This document shows, piece by piece, positions 26,723-36,520 of a stretch of 37,163 nucleotides of DNA. A model generated the notes under the pieces. That model ran no database searches and was not told where the DNA came from. It worked only from the letters and a program-made list of their open reading frames with translations. Source of the stretch: Aliiglaciecola sp. 3_MG-2023 (GTDB lineage: Bacteria; Pseudomonadota; Gammaproteobacteria; Enterobacterales; Alteromonadaceae); assembly GCF_030548205.1 (NCBI RefSeq), contig NZ_JAUORV010000026.1, positions 1 to 37,163 on the forward strand, written 5' to 3'. A program made the position numbers and the translations under genes. Position 1 is the first letter of the stretch. The number at the start of each line of letters is the position of its first letter.

Positions 26723-27661
26723 ATGGATTTATTATTTGACTATATCTTTACCGTTCAAACCGCCTTACTGATCTTTGTGATTGTTCTTATCAAATCATCT
26801 ATTAAATTTGTACCACAAAACCGTGCTTTTTTAGTAGAACGCTTTGGTAAATTTCAATCAACAAAAGAAGCAGGATTGAACTTCATTATTCCCTTTATTG
26901 ATAACGTTGCCGCCGACCGTTCTTTAAAAGAACAAGCAGTAGACGTTCCCGAACAAAGCGCAATTACTAAAGATAATATCTCTTTATCCGTGGATGGCGT
27001 CCTGTACTTTCGTGTAATGGACCCCTATAAAGCTACATATGGAGTTGATAACTACGTTTTTGCCGTCACGCAATTAGCGCAAACCACTATGCGGTCAGAA
27101 TTGGGTAAGATGGAGTTGGATAAAACCTTTGAAGAACGAGATATGCTCAACACCAATATAGTTGCAGCGATTAACGATGCCGCCGGTCCTTGGGGCATTC
27201 AAGTGCTTCGTTACGAAATTAAAGACATTGTGCCTCCCCAATCAGTGATGGAAGCGATGGAAGCACAAATGAAAGCTGAGCGTGTAAAACGAGCACAGAT
27301 TTTAGAATCGGAAGGCGACAGACAAGCTGCAATCAACCGAGCAGAAGGTAACAAAGCATCCGTAGTATTAGCGGCAGAAGCCGATAAAGAAGAGCAAGTT
27401 TTACAAGCCGAGGGGGAAGCTAAGGCCATAGTTGCTGTTGCAGAAGCGCAAGCTGAAGCACTTCGGAAAGTTGGTGTGGAAGCCAATACAGTTGAAGGGC
27501 AAAAAGCCATTCAATTAGATTTGGCAACTAAAGCCATAGATGCAAAACAAGCCATAGCCAAAGAGTCGTCTATTGTTCTACTTCCTGATGGCGCAACTGA
27601 ACCTGCGTCAGTCGTTGCCCAAGCTATGACAGTGATTAACTCAATGAATAAAGGCAGCTAG
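26723..27661 (+). CDS. SPFH/band 7 membrane protein (QmcA/stomatin-like)
   Basis: 312 aa. An N-terminal hydrophobic segment (about 8-25) anchors it. The SPFH domain follows, with VPQNRAFLVERFGKF, ALKEQAVDVPEQ-like and TKDNISLSVDGVLYFRV stretches. After about 175 an Ala/Glu-rich coiled coil (AEGEAKAIVAVAEAQAEA) mediates oligomerisation. Such proteins form membrane microdomain scaffolds; Escherichia coli QmcA is the closest named member. It is two bases from the NfeD gene behind it; SPFH-NfeD pairing is a conserved operon in bacteria. GGAG lies upstream of the ATG. Confidence 0.94.
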   Translation: MDLLFDYIFTVQTALLIFVIVLIKSSIKFVPQNRAFLVERFGKFQSTKEAGLNFIIPFIDNVAADRSLKEQAVDVPEQSAITKDNISLSVDGVLYFRVMDPYKATYGVDNYVFAVTQLAQTTMRSELGKMELDKTFEERDMLNTNIVAAINDAAGPWGIQVLRYEIKDIVPPQSVMEAMEAQMKAERVKRAQILESEGDRQAAINRAEGNKASVVLAAEADKEEQVLQAEGEAKAIVAVAEAQAEALRKVGVEANTVEGQKAIQLDLATKAIDAKQAIAKESSIVLLPDGATEPASVVAQAMTVINSMNKGS

Positions 27662-27663
27662 CC

Positions 27664-28119
27664 ATGGAGTTAATTACTGACAATTTAGCACAGAGCCTAA
27701 TTGTACTTGGTCTAGTTATGCTAGCGATTGAAATTGCCATTTTAGGTTTTGCAACTTTCATATTGTTTTTTGTGGGTGTGGCGTCTGTGCTAGCTGGCGC
27801 GCTTATATATACTGGCATTATTCCAGATACATTAATGAGCGCAACACTGACGGTGGGCATTCTCACCGCCATTAGTGCAGCTTTATTGTGGAAACCCCTT
27901 AAGAGTATTCAACAACAAGTTGATAAAAAGCCAGCTCAAAGTGATTTGATTGGGCATCGTTTTTTGTTAGAAGAAGATGTCTCCCTCAACAATAATCCGT
28001 ACTATCATTATTCAGGAATTCAATGGAAGCTAAAAAGTTCACAGCCCATTTCTGCTGGTAGTATGGTTAAAGTTACTAAAGCGGAAGTCGGTTTGTTTTA
28101 TGTAGAGGCGGTTGAATAA
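27664..28119 (+). CDS. NfeD-like membrane protein
   Basis: 151 aa. Three hydrophobic segments lie within about residues 10-80. A C-terminal OB-fold-like beta domain follows (about 95-150): LIGHRFLLEEDV, YHYSGIQWKLKSSQPISAGSMVKVTKAEVGLFYVEA. This is the short NfeD form (YbbK type) without a protease domain. It starts two bases after the SPFH gene, and its ribosome-binding site lies within that gene's last codons. It is thought to act with the SPFH partner in membrane quality control. Confidence 0.92.
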   Translation: MELITDNLAQSLIVLGLVMLAIEIAILGFATFILFFVGVASVLAGALIYTGIIPDTLMSATLTVGILTAISAALLWKPLKSIQQQVDKKPAQSDLIGHRFLLEEDVSLNNNPYYHYSGIQWKLKSSQPISAGSMVKVTKAEVGLFYVEAVE

Positions 28120-28164
28120 CCCCTTAGGAATTAGCAATAGTTTAACTTAGCAAGAGAGATAGGT

Positions 28165-29178
28165 ATGTCAGCCAAAGATATTGAACAATCATTTGTTATC
28201 CTCAAACAGACCGTTCCCTTGCTGGTTAAACACAAAATCCCCGCTGTTCCCACTAATTATGCCCTTTGGTATACCTATGTGAGCAATGATTCTCCAGAGT
28301 TAAATGAACAGTTAGATGCGGCTGTGGAAAGTCACTCTCCAATTTCAGAGCTAAAAGCTGAAGATCTGTACCGCAATTTTGTATCTGACGAAAAAGTCAA
28401 TGTATGGGAATTAAGGCAGTCTCTTGAAGGCATGATGATTGAACTTTCGCAATCCCTTAAAGATACCAAATCTGAAACACAAGACTACAAAGAACTTATG
28501 GACAACTGCATTGACGATTTAAGCAAAGTTGAGAAAGAAGGCTGGACAGTAGAAGAAGTGTTAGGCTTGGTGCGTAATATGGTCAAAGAATCCCAAGTGA
28601 TCAGGCAAAGCACCATTAGCTTCAATGGCGCCCTTGCCAATGCTGAAAAAGAAATTGCACGCCTCAAATCTCAACTACAAGCGAGTCAACAAGAAGCGCT
28701 TTATGATGCCTTAACCGGTCTATGCAACCGTCGTTACTTTGACTCCGAAATTAATACTAAGCTTACACTAGATAAATGCTGTTTAGCGCTGATAGATATT
28801 GACCACTTCAAAAAGATTAACGACAACTACGGTCACCAGATGGGTGATTTAGTCTTAAAAGCCGTGGCCAAAAAAATTCAAAGTTGTTGCAGAGAGCAAG
28901 CCCAAGCGTTTCGCTACGGTGGAGAAGAGTTTGCAGTCATAATGCCTGGATTAGAGCAATCCCGGGCTCGACAAATGGCCGACGTAATGCGACGTCAAAT
29001 TGAAAAAATTAACGTAAAAGATCGTCGAACAGGAGAATCATTAGGGGATATCACGGTTTCTATCGGCGTAGCGCAACTCGAAACAAACGAAGACTCAACT
29101 CATTTTATCGAAAGAGCAGACAAATTAATGTATGACGCAAAACGTCTCGGTCGAAACCGAGTTATGCCCATGGGGTAA
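28165..29178 (+). CDS. Diguanylate cyclase (GGDEF domain)
   Basis: 337 aa, predicted cytoplasmic. It makes cyclic di-GMP from two GTP. The N-terminal half (1-170) is helical: residues about 5-100 resemble a small conserved region found before GGDEF domains in marine gammaproteobacteria, and about 150-178 is a coiled coil. The catalytic part has DALTGLCNRRYF, a metal-binding Asp in LIDIDHFKKIND, and the active GGEEF motif at 252-256. The inhibitory I-site position reads REQA (243-246) instead of RxxD, so product inhibition may be lost. It follows nfeD by 46 bp, possibly in the same transcript. Confidence 0.94.
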   Translation: MSAKDIEQSFVILKQTVPLLVKHKIPAVPTNYALWYTYVSNDSPELNEQLDAAVESHSPISELKAEDLYRNFVSDEKVNVWELRQSLEGMMIELSQSLKDTKSETQDYKELMDNCIDDLSKVEKEGWTVEEVLGLVRNMVKESQVIRQSTISFNGALANAEKEIARLKSQLQASQQEALYDALTGLCNRRYFDSEINTKLTLDKCCLALIDIDHFKKINDNYGHQMGDLVLKAVAKKIQSCCREQAQAFRYGGEEFAVIMPGLEQSRARQMADVMRRQIEKINVKDRRTGESLGDITVSIGVAQLETNEDSTHFIERADKLMYDAKRLGRNRVMPMG

Positions 29179-29405
29179 TTAGGTTTTTGCTCCATGATAA
29201 ATGACTAATTTAGTATTTTCCCGCCAATTTTCGTCTTTAAATTAGCAAAAGCACGAATATCTTAAATATTTAACGGATAAAAACTTCCTTATTTTTAGAA
29301 AATAACTATCTGAAATTAAAGATTATTTTCGCAAAATCCAGGTTTAATTTATAAGCTGCTGATTTTTAAAGCAAATGAAACAATGTAACCTGGCGAAAAG
29401 TTTTG

Positions 29406-29411
29406 TATAAT
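29406..29411 (+). promoter_or_regulatory. Candidate -10 of the EF-G gene promoter
   Basis: A consensus TATAAT is followed by a GC-rich discriminator GCCGCGC, of the stringent type expected for a translation factor. There is no good -35 at 16-18 bp upstream. The leader to the start codon is about 30 nt. In the remainder of the 268-base gap I see nothing. Confidence 0.5.
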
Positions 29412-29446
29412 GCCGCGCAATTTTTTATTAGACACAGAGTGGACCA

Positions 29447-31531
29447 ATGTCAGACTTATCTCATTACAGAAATATAGGTATTTTTGCCCACGTTGACGCG
29501 GGGAAAACTACCACCACCGAACGTATACTAAAACTTACCGGTAAAATCCATAAAACCGGTGAAGTACATGACGGTGAATCAACAACAGATTTCATGGAAC
29601 AAGAAGCAGAGCGCGGTATTACTATCCAATCAGCTGCTGTAAGTTGTTTTTGGAAAGATCACCGTTTTAACGTTATCGATACTCCGGGACACGTTGACTT
29701 TACAGTTGAAGTATATCGTTCACTGAAAGTTCTAGATGGCGGAATCGGTGTATTCTGTGGATCTGGTGGTGTAGAGCCGCAATCAGAAACTAACTGGCGT
29801 TATGCTAACGAATCAGAAGTAGCCCGTATTATCTTCGTGAACAAACTTGACCGCATGGGTGCTGATTTTTACCGTGTTGTTGGCCAAGTGAAAAAAGTAC
29901 TTGCTGCTAACCCATTGGTTATGACATTACCTATCGGAATCGAAGATGATTTTGTTGGTGTCGTAGATGTTCTAACTAAGCAAGCTTACGTCTGGGATGA
30001 CACGGGTCTTCCTGAAAATTACAAAATTGAAGATGTTCCTGCTGACATGGTTGATAAAGTAAACGAATACCATGAAATGTTAGTGGAAACGGCTGTTGAG
30101 CAAGACGACGACCTAATGATGGCTTACATGGATGGTGAAGAACCTTCTATTGAAGACCTTAAACGTTGTATCCGTAAAGGAACACGTGACATGTCTTTCT
30201 TCCCAACATACTGTGGTTCAGCATTCAAAAACAAAGGTATGCAATTAGTACTAGATGCTGTTGTTGATTACTTGCCTAGCCCAACTGAAGTTGATCCTCA
30301 ACCATTGACTGATGAAGAAGGTGTTGAGACAGGCGAAGTAGCAACAGTTTCTGTTGACGAGCCATTACGTGCACTAGCATTTAAAATTATGGATGACAGA
30401 TTTGGTGCTTTAACCTTCGTTCGAATTTACTCAGGTAAATTGAATAAAGGCGACACCATTCTTAACTCGTTTACAGGTAAAACTGAGCGTGTTGGCCGTA
30501 TGGTTGAAATGCAAGCAGACGACCGTAATGAGTTAAGCAGTGCACAAGCTGGTGACATCATTGCTATCGTAGGTATGAAAAACGTGCAAACTGGTCACAC
30601 ATTATGTGATCCTAAGCACCCTTGTACGCTAGAAGCGATGGTATTCCCAGAGCCGGTAATCTCAATCTCTGTTGCACCTAAAGATAAAGGTGGTTCTGAG
30701 AAAATGGGTATCGCTATTGGTAAAATGGTGGCTGAAGATCCATCTTTCCGTGTTGAAACGGATGAAGATTCTGGTGAGACTATCCTTAGAGGGATGGGTG
30801 AGCTTCACTTGGATATCAAAGTTGATATTCTTAAGCGTACCTATGGCGTTGACTTAGAAGTTGGTCAACCTCAAGTTGCTTATCGTGAAACTATTACTCA
30901 AGCTATCGAAGATTCTTATACCCATAAGAAGCAATCTGGTGGTTCTGGTCAGTTTGGTAAAATCGACTACCGCATCCGCCCTGGAGAGCCAGGTTCTGGA
31001 TTCAAGTTCACTTCAACGGTTGTTGGTGGTAACGTTCCTAAAGAATTCTTCCCGGCTATCGAGAAGGGTTTTAAAGGCATGATGGAAAATGGTGTGCTTG
31101 CTGGCTTCCCTGTGTTGGATGTTGAAGTTGAACTATACGACGGTGGATTCCACGCCGTGGATTCATCTGCCATCGCGTTCGAAATCGCAGCTAAAGGTGC
31201 TTTCCGTCAATCGATTCCTAAAGCTGGACCTCAACTTATTGAGCCAATCATGAAAGTAGACGTATTCACGCCTGAAGATCATGTTGGTGACGTAATTGGT
31301 GACCTTAACCGTCGTCGCGGTATGATTAAAGACCAAGAAGCAGGTGTGACAGGCGTTCGCGTTAAAGCTGACGTACCACTTTCTGAAATGTTCGGTTATA
31401 TCGGTTCACTTCGTACAATGACATCTGGCCGTGGTCAATTCTCAATGGAATTCAGCCACTACATGCCTTGTCCAAATAACGTTGCTGAAAAAGTTATCGC
31501 TGAAACTAAAGAGCGTAACGCTAAGAAGTAA
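29447..31531 (+). CDS. fusA: Elongation factor G (second type, EF-G2-like)
   Basis: 694 aa. It is the translocation GTPase. G1 is AHVDAGKT (14-21), switch 1 contains [13 protein letters not shown]3 DTPGHVD and G4 NKLDRMGAD; domains II-V follow through [17 protein letters not shown]. The gene stands alone and not in a str operon with rpsL, rpsG and tuf. Together with sequence details such as [27 protein letters not shown], this suggests the extra EF-G paralogue known in Vibrio, Shewanella and Alteromonas. A dedicated terminator follows. Codon use looks highly expressed (many GTT, CGT, GGT). Whether it serves elongation or ribosome recycling cannot be decided here. Confidence 0.95.
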   Translation: MSDLSHYRNIGIFAHVDAGKTTTTERILKLTGKIHKTGEVHDGESTTDFMEQEAERGITIQSAAVSCFWKDHRFNVIDTPGHVDFTVEVYRSLKVLDGGIGVFCGSGGVEPQSETNWRYANESEVARIIFVNKLDRMGADFYRVVGQVKKVLAANPLVMTLPIGIEDDFVGVVDVLTKQAYVWDDTGLPENYKIEDVPADMVDKVNEYHEMLVETAVEQDDDLMMAYMDGEEPSIEDLKRCIRKGTRDMSFFPTYCGSAFKNKGMQLVLDAVVDYLPSPTEVDPQPLTDEEGVETGEVATVSVDEPLRALAFKIMDDRFGALTFVRIYSGKLNKGDTILNSFTGKTERVGRMVEMQADDRNELSSAQAGDIIAIVGMKNVQTGHTLCDPKHPCTLEAMVFPEPVISISVAPKDKGGSEKMGIAIGKMVAEDPSFRVETDEDSGETILRGMGELHLDIKVDILKRTYGVDLEVGQPQVAYRETITQAIEDSYTHKKQSGGSGQFGKIDYRIRPGEPGSGFKFTSTVVGGNVPKEFFPAIEKGFKGMMENGVLAGFPVLDVEVELYDGGFHAVDSSAIAFEIAAKGAFRQSIPKAGPQLIEPIMKVDVFTPEDHVGDVIGDLNRRRGMIKDQEAGVTGVRVKADVPLSEMFGYIGSLRTMTSGRGQFSMEFSHYMPCPNNVAEKVIAETKERNAKK

Positions 31532-31555
31532 TTCTTACTTTTAGCCAACGAATCA

Positions 31556-31583
31556 AAAACCCGATTTTAGAATCGGGTTTTTT
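31556..31583 (+). terminator. Intrinsic terminator of the EF-G gene
   Basis: AAAACCCGATT (31556-31566) pairs with AATCGGGTTTT (31571-31581) around a TTAG loop, followed by more T. Confidence 0.95.
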
Positions 31584-31740
31584 ATTTTCTAAATATCGGT
31601 TTAGTGTGTGCTTATTCAGACAGACGTGTTCAATGAATAGCGAATAAAAACTAGCCAAATAACCAATGAATAAGGACAGTTTTGGGTAAAAAAATTGTCA
31701 AACTTTATGTTTTCCGTTACTGTCGAATAAATCTCTGATG

Positions 31741-31756
31741 TTATCCATATGGATAA
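31741..31756. promoter_or_regulatory. 16-bp perfect palindrome upstream of the S9 peptidase gene
   Basis: TTATCCATATGGATAA is a perfect inverted repeat 72 bp before the start codon. It looks like a dimeric repressor or activator site; no matching regulator is in the window. The rest of the gap 31584-31827 shows no clear promoter. Confidence 0.4.
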
Positions 31757-31827
31757 AGAATATAGAGAAATGAGCATCGATTCCCATCTGCGGATCGATA
31801 ATCAAGGAAGAAGCCAAGGAGGCCCAA

Positions 31828-33801
31828 ATGAAAATCAGCTTAATTTTTTCGTTGCTATTATTCTGTTCCTCAGTTCTAGCAAGCGAACTGCCCATTGAAC
31901 AATTCTCTAAACACAGTGACTATTTAGATATGACCATCTCTCCCGATGGTAAACATTTGCTTGCACGGGTCCATCATGAAGGTGAAATAAGTCTAATATT
32001 CTTAGATGCCAAAAACATGAAAATTATTGGCGGCGTTAGACCGAAAGAAGGAGACATCATTCATTCAGCCCAATGGGTAAGTGATGAGCGAGTGGTATAT
32101 CAATTCGCTGAAAAACGTATGCAATATGATGCGCCAATGGCAACTGGGGAATTATTTGCGATAAATGTAGACGGAAGCAAACAGGAAATGCTTTATGGAT
32201 ATAGAGCCCGAGACAATGGCGATCGCAATACAAGAACTAAAAAGCGAGAAGCAAGTTATGCTACGCCGGAAATTATCAGCTTATTGGAAAATGACAAAAA
32301 GAACATCTTAATTTTAGAGCATCCATGGACTTTGGAGTTCAATAAGCTTTATGACTTGCGCAAAAAACATTCAGTTATTTCTAAGTTAAATATTTTTAAT
32401 GGCCGTAAAACCAAAGTTGAAGTACTTCCCCATCCTGGCGCTCAAGCGATAGCCAACAAAAACGGCGAAATTAAATTTATGAAATGGACCGATGAAGACT
32501 TAGAACCTCATGGTGCATTTAGAAAAAATAATGAAGATGATTGGCAAGAAATTAAAGATGCCTATGGGGTTAATAAAGATTTAATTCCTATTGATACCAG
32601 TAATGATAGTAAACAGATTTTTCTAACAGGTAGCTATGGTAGTGCAGACTTAAATACCTATTACGTATTAAACCTAATGGACGGTAAACTTAGCCCGCTG
32701 TTTGATAATATGACTGCCGATATCATTTTTAGCAATAAAGATCCTCTAACCAATATGCCTGTCGTTGGTTTTTCCTTTCCTGGTAAACCCCAATACCACT
32801 ACGTTGAAGGGAATAACACCGCCAAACTACATAAGATGCTAGTTGAAGCCTTTGCAGGGCAGAAAGTAAACATTACCAGCGCGACCCAGGATGGTAAAAA
32901 GTTGTTGTTGCATATTTCCAGTGATGTAAACCCTGGGGAATATTATATTTTTGACACTGAGAAAATGGGAGCTGATTTTATTTGGTCAAATCGCTCATGG
33001 TTTGACCCTCGCGACATGGCTTCTATGCGGAGCTTCCAATTTACGACTGATGACAACATGGATATTCATGGTTATTTGACCATGCCAAATGATTTGGCAG
33101 AAAATGAAAAACCACCAATGGTTGTTGTTATCCACGGTGGCCCACACGGTGTCAGTGAAAGATGGGGATTCGATAGCGAAGTGCAATTTTTAGCTAATCG
33201 TGGATATGCCGTGCTACAAGTTAATTTTCGTGGTTCCGGAGGCTACGGTAAACAGTTTGAACGAGCCGGTTATCGCCAATGGGGTGGCAAAATGATAGAA
33301 GACATCACCGACGCTACCAAATATATCGTGAACCAAGGGTACGTAGATGGCGATAAAATGTGTGTTTATGGTGCTAGCTACGGCGGGTATGCAGCACTAA
33401 TGGCTAGCGTTCGTGAACCTGATCTTTTCAACTGCACCATAGGCTACGTGGGAATTTATGATTTAAATTATGCGTATACCGACAGTATTTACATGAAAAG
33501 CCACGGCGGTAGAGGTTATTTTGAAAAAGTTCTAGGAACTAACAAAAGAGAGTTAGCTGAGTTTTCACCCGTAAATTACGCAGACAAAATCAAGTCAAAT
33601 GTTTTGCTGATTCACGGTGAGAAAGACTCTATTGTCTCTGTTAAGAACGCCCATGCTATGTTAAATAGCTTTGAAGCTGTTGGTAAAAAAGTGTCCTATA
33701 TAAATTTTGAAAAAGCGGGGCACGGTATCTTTCAAGAAGCAGGCCGTAAGCAATTGTACAGCGAGATTGAAAAATTTATCAAACAGAACATCGGTAAATA
33801 A
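31828..33801 (+). CDS. Secreted S9-family prolyl oligopeptidase-like peptidase
   Basis: 657 aa with a signal peptide (about 1-19, ending VLAS). Residues about 25-390 form a beta-propeller lid beginning with MTISPDGKHLLAR. The alpha/beta-hydrolase domain follows from about 400 with HGGPHG, and the catalytic triad is visible: Ser517 in GASYGGYAAL, Asp600 in HGEKDSIVS and His632 in GHGIF. This is the dipeptidyl/acylaminoacyl-peptidase branch of S9, cleaving short peptides in the periplasm or outside. A GGAGG sequence lies about 6 bases before the ATG. It is a single gene. Confidence 0.94.
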   Translation: MKISLIFSLLLFCSSVLASELPIEQFSKHSDYLDMTISPDGKHLLARVHHEGEISLIFLDAKNMKIIGGVRPKEGDIIHSAQWVSDERVVYQFAEKRMQYDAPMATGELFAINVDGSKQEMLYGYRARDNGDRNTRTKKREASYATPEIISLLENDKKNILILEHPWTLEFNKLYDLRKKHSVISKLNIFNGRKTKVEVLPHPGAQAIANKNGEIKFMKWTDEDLEPHGAFRKNNEDDWQEIKDAYGVNKDLIPIDTSNDSKQIFLTGSYGSADLNTYYVLNLMDGKLSPLFDNMTADIIFSNKDPLTNMPVVGFSFPGKPQYHYVEGNNTAKLHKMLVEAFAGQKVNITSATQDGKKLLLHISSDVNPGEYYIFDTEKMGADFIWSNRSWFDPRDMASMRSFQFTTDDNMDIHGYLTMPNDLAENEKPPMVVVIHGGPHGVSERWGFDSEVQFLANRGYAVLQVNFRGSGGYGKQFERAGYRQWGGKMIEDITDATKYIVNQGYVDGDKMCVYGASYGGYAALMASVREPDLFNCTIGYVGIYDLNYAYTDSIYMKSHGGRGYFEKVLGTNKRELAEFSPVNYADKIKSNVLLIHGEKDSIVSVKNAHAMLNSFEAVGKKVSYINFEKAGHGIFQEAGRKQLYSEIEKFIKQNIGK

Positions 33802-33942
33802 CCCCATACACTGGCAACGACTTGCGCTGAACAGCAAGCCGTTGCCTATGGTTAAATCAGTACTAGTTCCTATATCAGTTTAACTTCAAAACCCTTACAC
33901 TATCCCACTATATTTTTCTGACACCAATTGATTTAATCTGTT

Positions 33943-34695
33943 ATGACAATAGCCCAAGGTAAACGCCTCAACAAATACATCAGTGAAACCGGCTTATGTT
34001 CTCGCCGTGAGGCAGATAAACTCATCGAACAAAACAGAGTGACCATAAATAACAAAATACCAGAGCTAGGTACCAAGGTTTTTGATGGTGATGAAGTCAG
34101 AGTTGACCGTAAATTAATTGGCGCTACACCGACGAACAAATCAGATCGCATTTATATTGCTTACAATAAGCCTGTCGGCATTACTTGTACCACGGAAAGG
34201 CACGTAAAAGGCAACATCATTGATGCCATAGGTCACAAACAAAGAATTTTTCCTATAGGCCGTTTAGATAAACCATCTGAAGGATTGATTCTACTCACCA
34301 GTGACGGCGACATTGTAAATAAGATATTACGAGCTGAAAACGCCCACGACAAAGAATATGAAGTAACTGTCACTCAGCCTATCAGTGAGCGTTTTTTGAA
34401 GCGCATGGCCTCTGGAGTGCCAATTTTAGGCACGGTAACCAAACCTTGCAAAGTAAGTCCGTTAGGAAAATACAAATTTAAAATTATATTAACCCAGGGC
34501 TTAAATAGACAAATCCGTCGTATGTGTGAATTTTTGGGGTATGAAGTGAGCAAACTAAAACGTACACGCATTATGCACATTGATTTATCACGGCTATACC
34601 CCGGGCAATGGCGCAATTTAACGCCTCATGAAATGCAGACCTTAAATGAGTCTTTAAGAAACTCACAAAAGACTGCCAATATTCACCCACAATAG
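33943..34695 (+). CDS. rluF: 23S rRNA pseudouridine synthase, RluF type
   Basis: 250 aa. The N-terminal S4 RNA-binding domain (LNKYISETGLCSRREADKLIEQNRVTIN) is followed by the RsuA/RluB/E/F catalytic domain. Catalytic Asp109 is in GRLDKPSEGLILLT; LNRQIRRMCEFLGYEV is the C-terminal motif. Length and the sequence YNKPVGITCTTE fit RluF (23S U2604 and tRNA-Tyr U35 in Escherichia coli) better than RluB or RsuA. There is no strong ribosome-binding site. Its stop codon lies inside the stem of the downstream hairpin. Confidence 0.88.
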   Translation: MTIAQGKRLNKYISETGLCSRREADKLIEQNRVTINNKIPELGTKVFDGDEVRVDRKLIGATPTNKSDRIYIAYNKPVGITCTTERHVKGNIIDAIGHKQRIFPIGRLDKPSEGLILLTSDGDIVNKILRAENAHDKEYEVTVTQPISERFLKRMASGVPILGTVTKPCKVSPLGKYKFKIILTQGLNRQIRRMCEFLGYEVSKLKRTRIMHIDLSRLYPGQWRNLTPHEMQTLNESLRNSQKTANIHPQ

Positions 34696-34713
34696 CAATT
34701 TACTATTGTGGGT
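34685..34713. terminator. Hairpin between convergent rluF and membrane-protein genes
   Basis: An 11-bp stem ACCCACAATAG (34685-34695) with 34703-34713 and a 7-nt loop. Its left arm includes the last codons and the TAG stop of rluF. Only weak T-runs follow on either strand. Confidence 0.6.
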
Positions 34714-34725
34714 TATCTCATTGAA

Positions 34726-35724
34726 TTAGCTGTGTGCAGCGGGTAAAAGATCTTGAACAGGTAAAGGCAATAATTTTAAAATTTGGCTGCGGCTCACTTG
34801 CCAAAAAGCAGATAACAACAATAATGTACCGCCAATACACAAACCAGTAATAGCAAAGCTATAGCTCACCATTCCGTAGGTTTCTAAAAGTGTAGAAAAA
34901 GCATAAATGACATAAACCAATGCGGATACCATAATAGCGCGTCTATCCACTGCAATTGAAATGGTCGCCAGTAAAACGTAGAGGCCAAGAACCAGTAAAG
35001 ATATTGATAAGCCACCTACACCTTGCAAGATCCCCAAAGAAGTAAATATCGGGTGCACAATAAGTGGCGCAGCAGCTAAATGTAACCAAAACGCAACATC
35101 AGAAGAACGAGTTTGACGATTACGATCAGATGCATCCCAATACATGGCTAACCCAAAAATGCCTAATCCTACACACAACAATAAAGGATTTACCCAAGTA
35201 ACAGCATTAGGTATTAATACCAATATCAGTGCGATTATACTGCTGCTAATTGCCGCAGCGCCTGCAGCAACAGTAATAGGTACGCGAAAACGTCGCCAAT
35301 GCAAAACAGCGGCGACGGCACTGAGAGCGCCAGCAATTAAAAATGCCATTTCATTCGGTTGCTGTTGAATCACCAGCGGCGAAGCAAAGACACCACCTAA
35401 AAATGTTAACAACAACATAATTGCTGGTAAGGCCATGCGTCGCTTCAAAACAAAAAATTCAGATAACAACCAAGAAGCAATTGCTACCCCAATGGTCCCT
35501 AACAACGGCGATACATGGTAGCCAAGAAATCCAATTGATGCCAAAAGTAAGCCGCTTGCGATCACCACAAAGATATCGTTAAAACCACTAATTAAGCGAA
35601 AGTTTTCTTCATCTGCAAGTGAGGTATTTTTAATTTTGGCAACATAACTTTTAAACTGTGAAACCGAATCATCCGTAAATATTCCGGCCTCCACGGCTTG
35701 TTTCAAGTCTTCATCGTTATACAT
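34726..35724 (-). CDS. Uncharacterised polytopic inner-membrane protein
   Basis: 332 aa from the ATG at 35722-35724, which has GGAG seven bases upstream; a longer reading to 35781 lacks one. Residues 1-50 are soluble and charged (MYNDEDLKQAVEAGIF). From about 52 to 325 there are roughly ten to eleven hydrophobic helices with few charges, among them IFVVIASGLLLASIGFLG and PITVAAGAAAISSSIIALIL. The architecture recalls DUF2157/DUF4401-like membrane proteins, but I cannot assign it firmly. No functional neighbours; it is convergent with rluF. Confidence 0.85.
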   Translation of the reverse strand: MYNDEDLKQAVEAGIFTDDSVSQFKSYVAKIKNTSLADEENFRLISGFNDIFVVIASGLLLASIGFLGYHVSPLLGTIGVAIASWLLSEFFVLKRRMALPAIMLLLTFLGGVFASPLVIQQQPNEMAFLIAGALSAVAAVLHWRRFRVPITVAAGAAAISSSIIALILVLIPNAVTWVNPLLLCVGLGIFGLAMYWDASDRNRQTRSSDVAFWLHLAAAPLIVHPIFTSLGILQGVGGLSISLLVLGLYVLLATISIAVDRRAIMVSALVYVIYAFSTLLETYGMVSYSFAITGLCIGGTLLLLSAFWQVSRSQILKLLPLPVQDLLPAAHS

Positions 35725-35933
35725 AGAATGGCTCCAATTGTTATTCTTGGTTTGGTTCGCTTTATGAATGGATAAATCCACGTCTTGATTACAACAAGGG
35801 AACCAAATGCAATAAGCGAACCATTAAAGATAGCTCAGTATTTTCAACCACTTACATAAATCTATGGTTCATAGAGGCTAGACTAGTTAATACGCTTAGC
35901 GAAAAAGTAGTGAATTTAACCACAGTTGAATAG

Positions 35934-36434
35934 TTAAGGTGATATAACGGTTTCCCAATTCCAATCAAATGGGGGCAATCCTATTCCTTCTATCAACCTC
36001 TGATATTCAGTACGATTCAGCGCTTTTGCCACCACTTTATATTGAGATCTATATTTAACGGCACGAGTGGTCAGTAAATCAAAACGTTTGTCGGCATTTT
36101 CAGAAAAATCCACGTCACGCAACTTTTCAATACGAATACTAGTGTTGTAATACTCCACTACGTATTCTAAAAGGCGATTTTGAATTAATAACATTTTTTT
36201 ATTCAGCAGATGCACACAAATACCGTTTTCGACAATGGCGTTAGAAAATCCTTTTTCGGTGAAATCTGTGGCACTTTGAGCCAAACTTAAAGACGTTTTC
36301 CAATACTGAGTAATTAGCTGCAAATATCTAGTCGATATACGCTGATTTTGCTGAATTTTTTGCGAGTTCAACTCTTCCAAAATGTCTTCAAAGAGCATAT
36401 CAAGGGTAACAAGCAAACGATTAAAGTTAGACAT
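35934..36434 (-). CDS. Hypothetical protein, helical
   Basis: 166 aa. I recognise no domain. It has no signal peptide or membrane segment and is predicted mostly alpha-helical with many Leu, Gln and Asn (LDMLFEDILEELNSQKIQQNQ, RTEYQRLIEGIG). The end is aromatic (PPFDWNWETVISP). There is no obvious Shine-Dalgarno before the ATG. Coding is supported by length and normal amino-acid composition. It lies between the membrane protein and the repeat array. Confidence 0.7.
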   Translation of the reverse strand: MSNFNRLLVTLDMLFEDILEELNSQKIQQNQRISTRYLQLITQYWKTSLSLAQSATDFTEKGFSNAIVENGICVHLLNKKMLLIQNRLLEYVVEYYNTSIRIEKLRDVDFSENADKRFDLLTTRAVKYRSQYKVVAKALNRTEYQRLIEGIGLPPFDWNWETVISP

Positions 36435-36520
36435 TTTATGTTTTGTGGCGGCAAAACCTAAAGGCTATATCCTGACAGCACAATTGGTCAAGTACCCTTA
36501 TTGCTAAATTCCGTTAAAAT

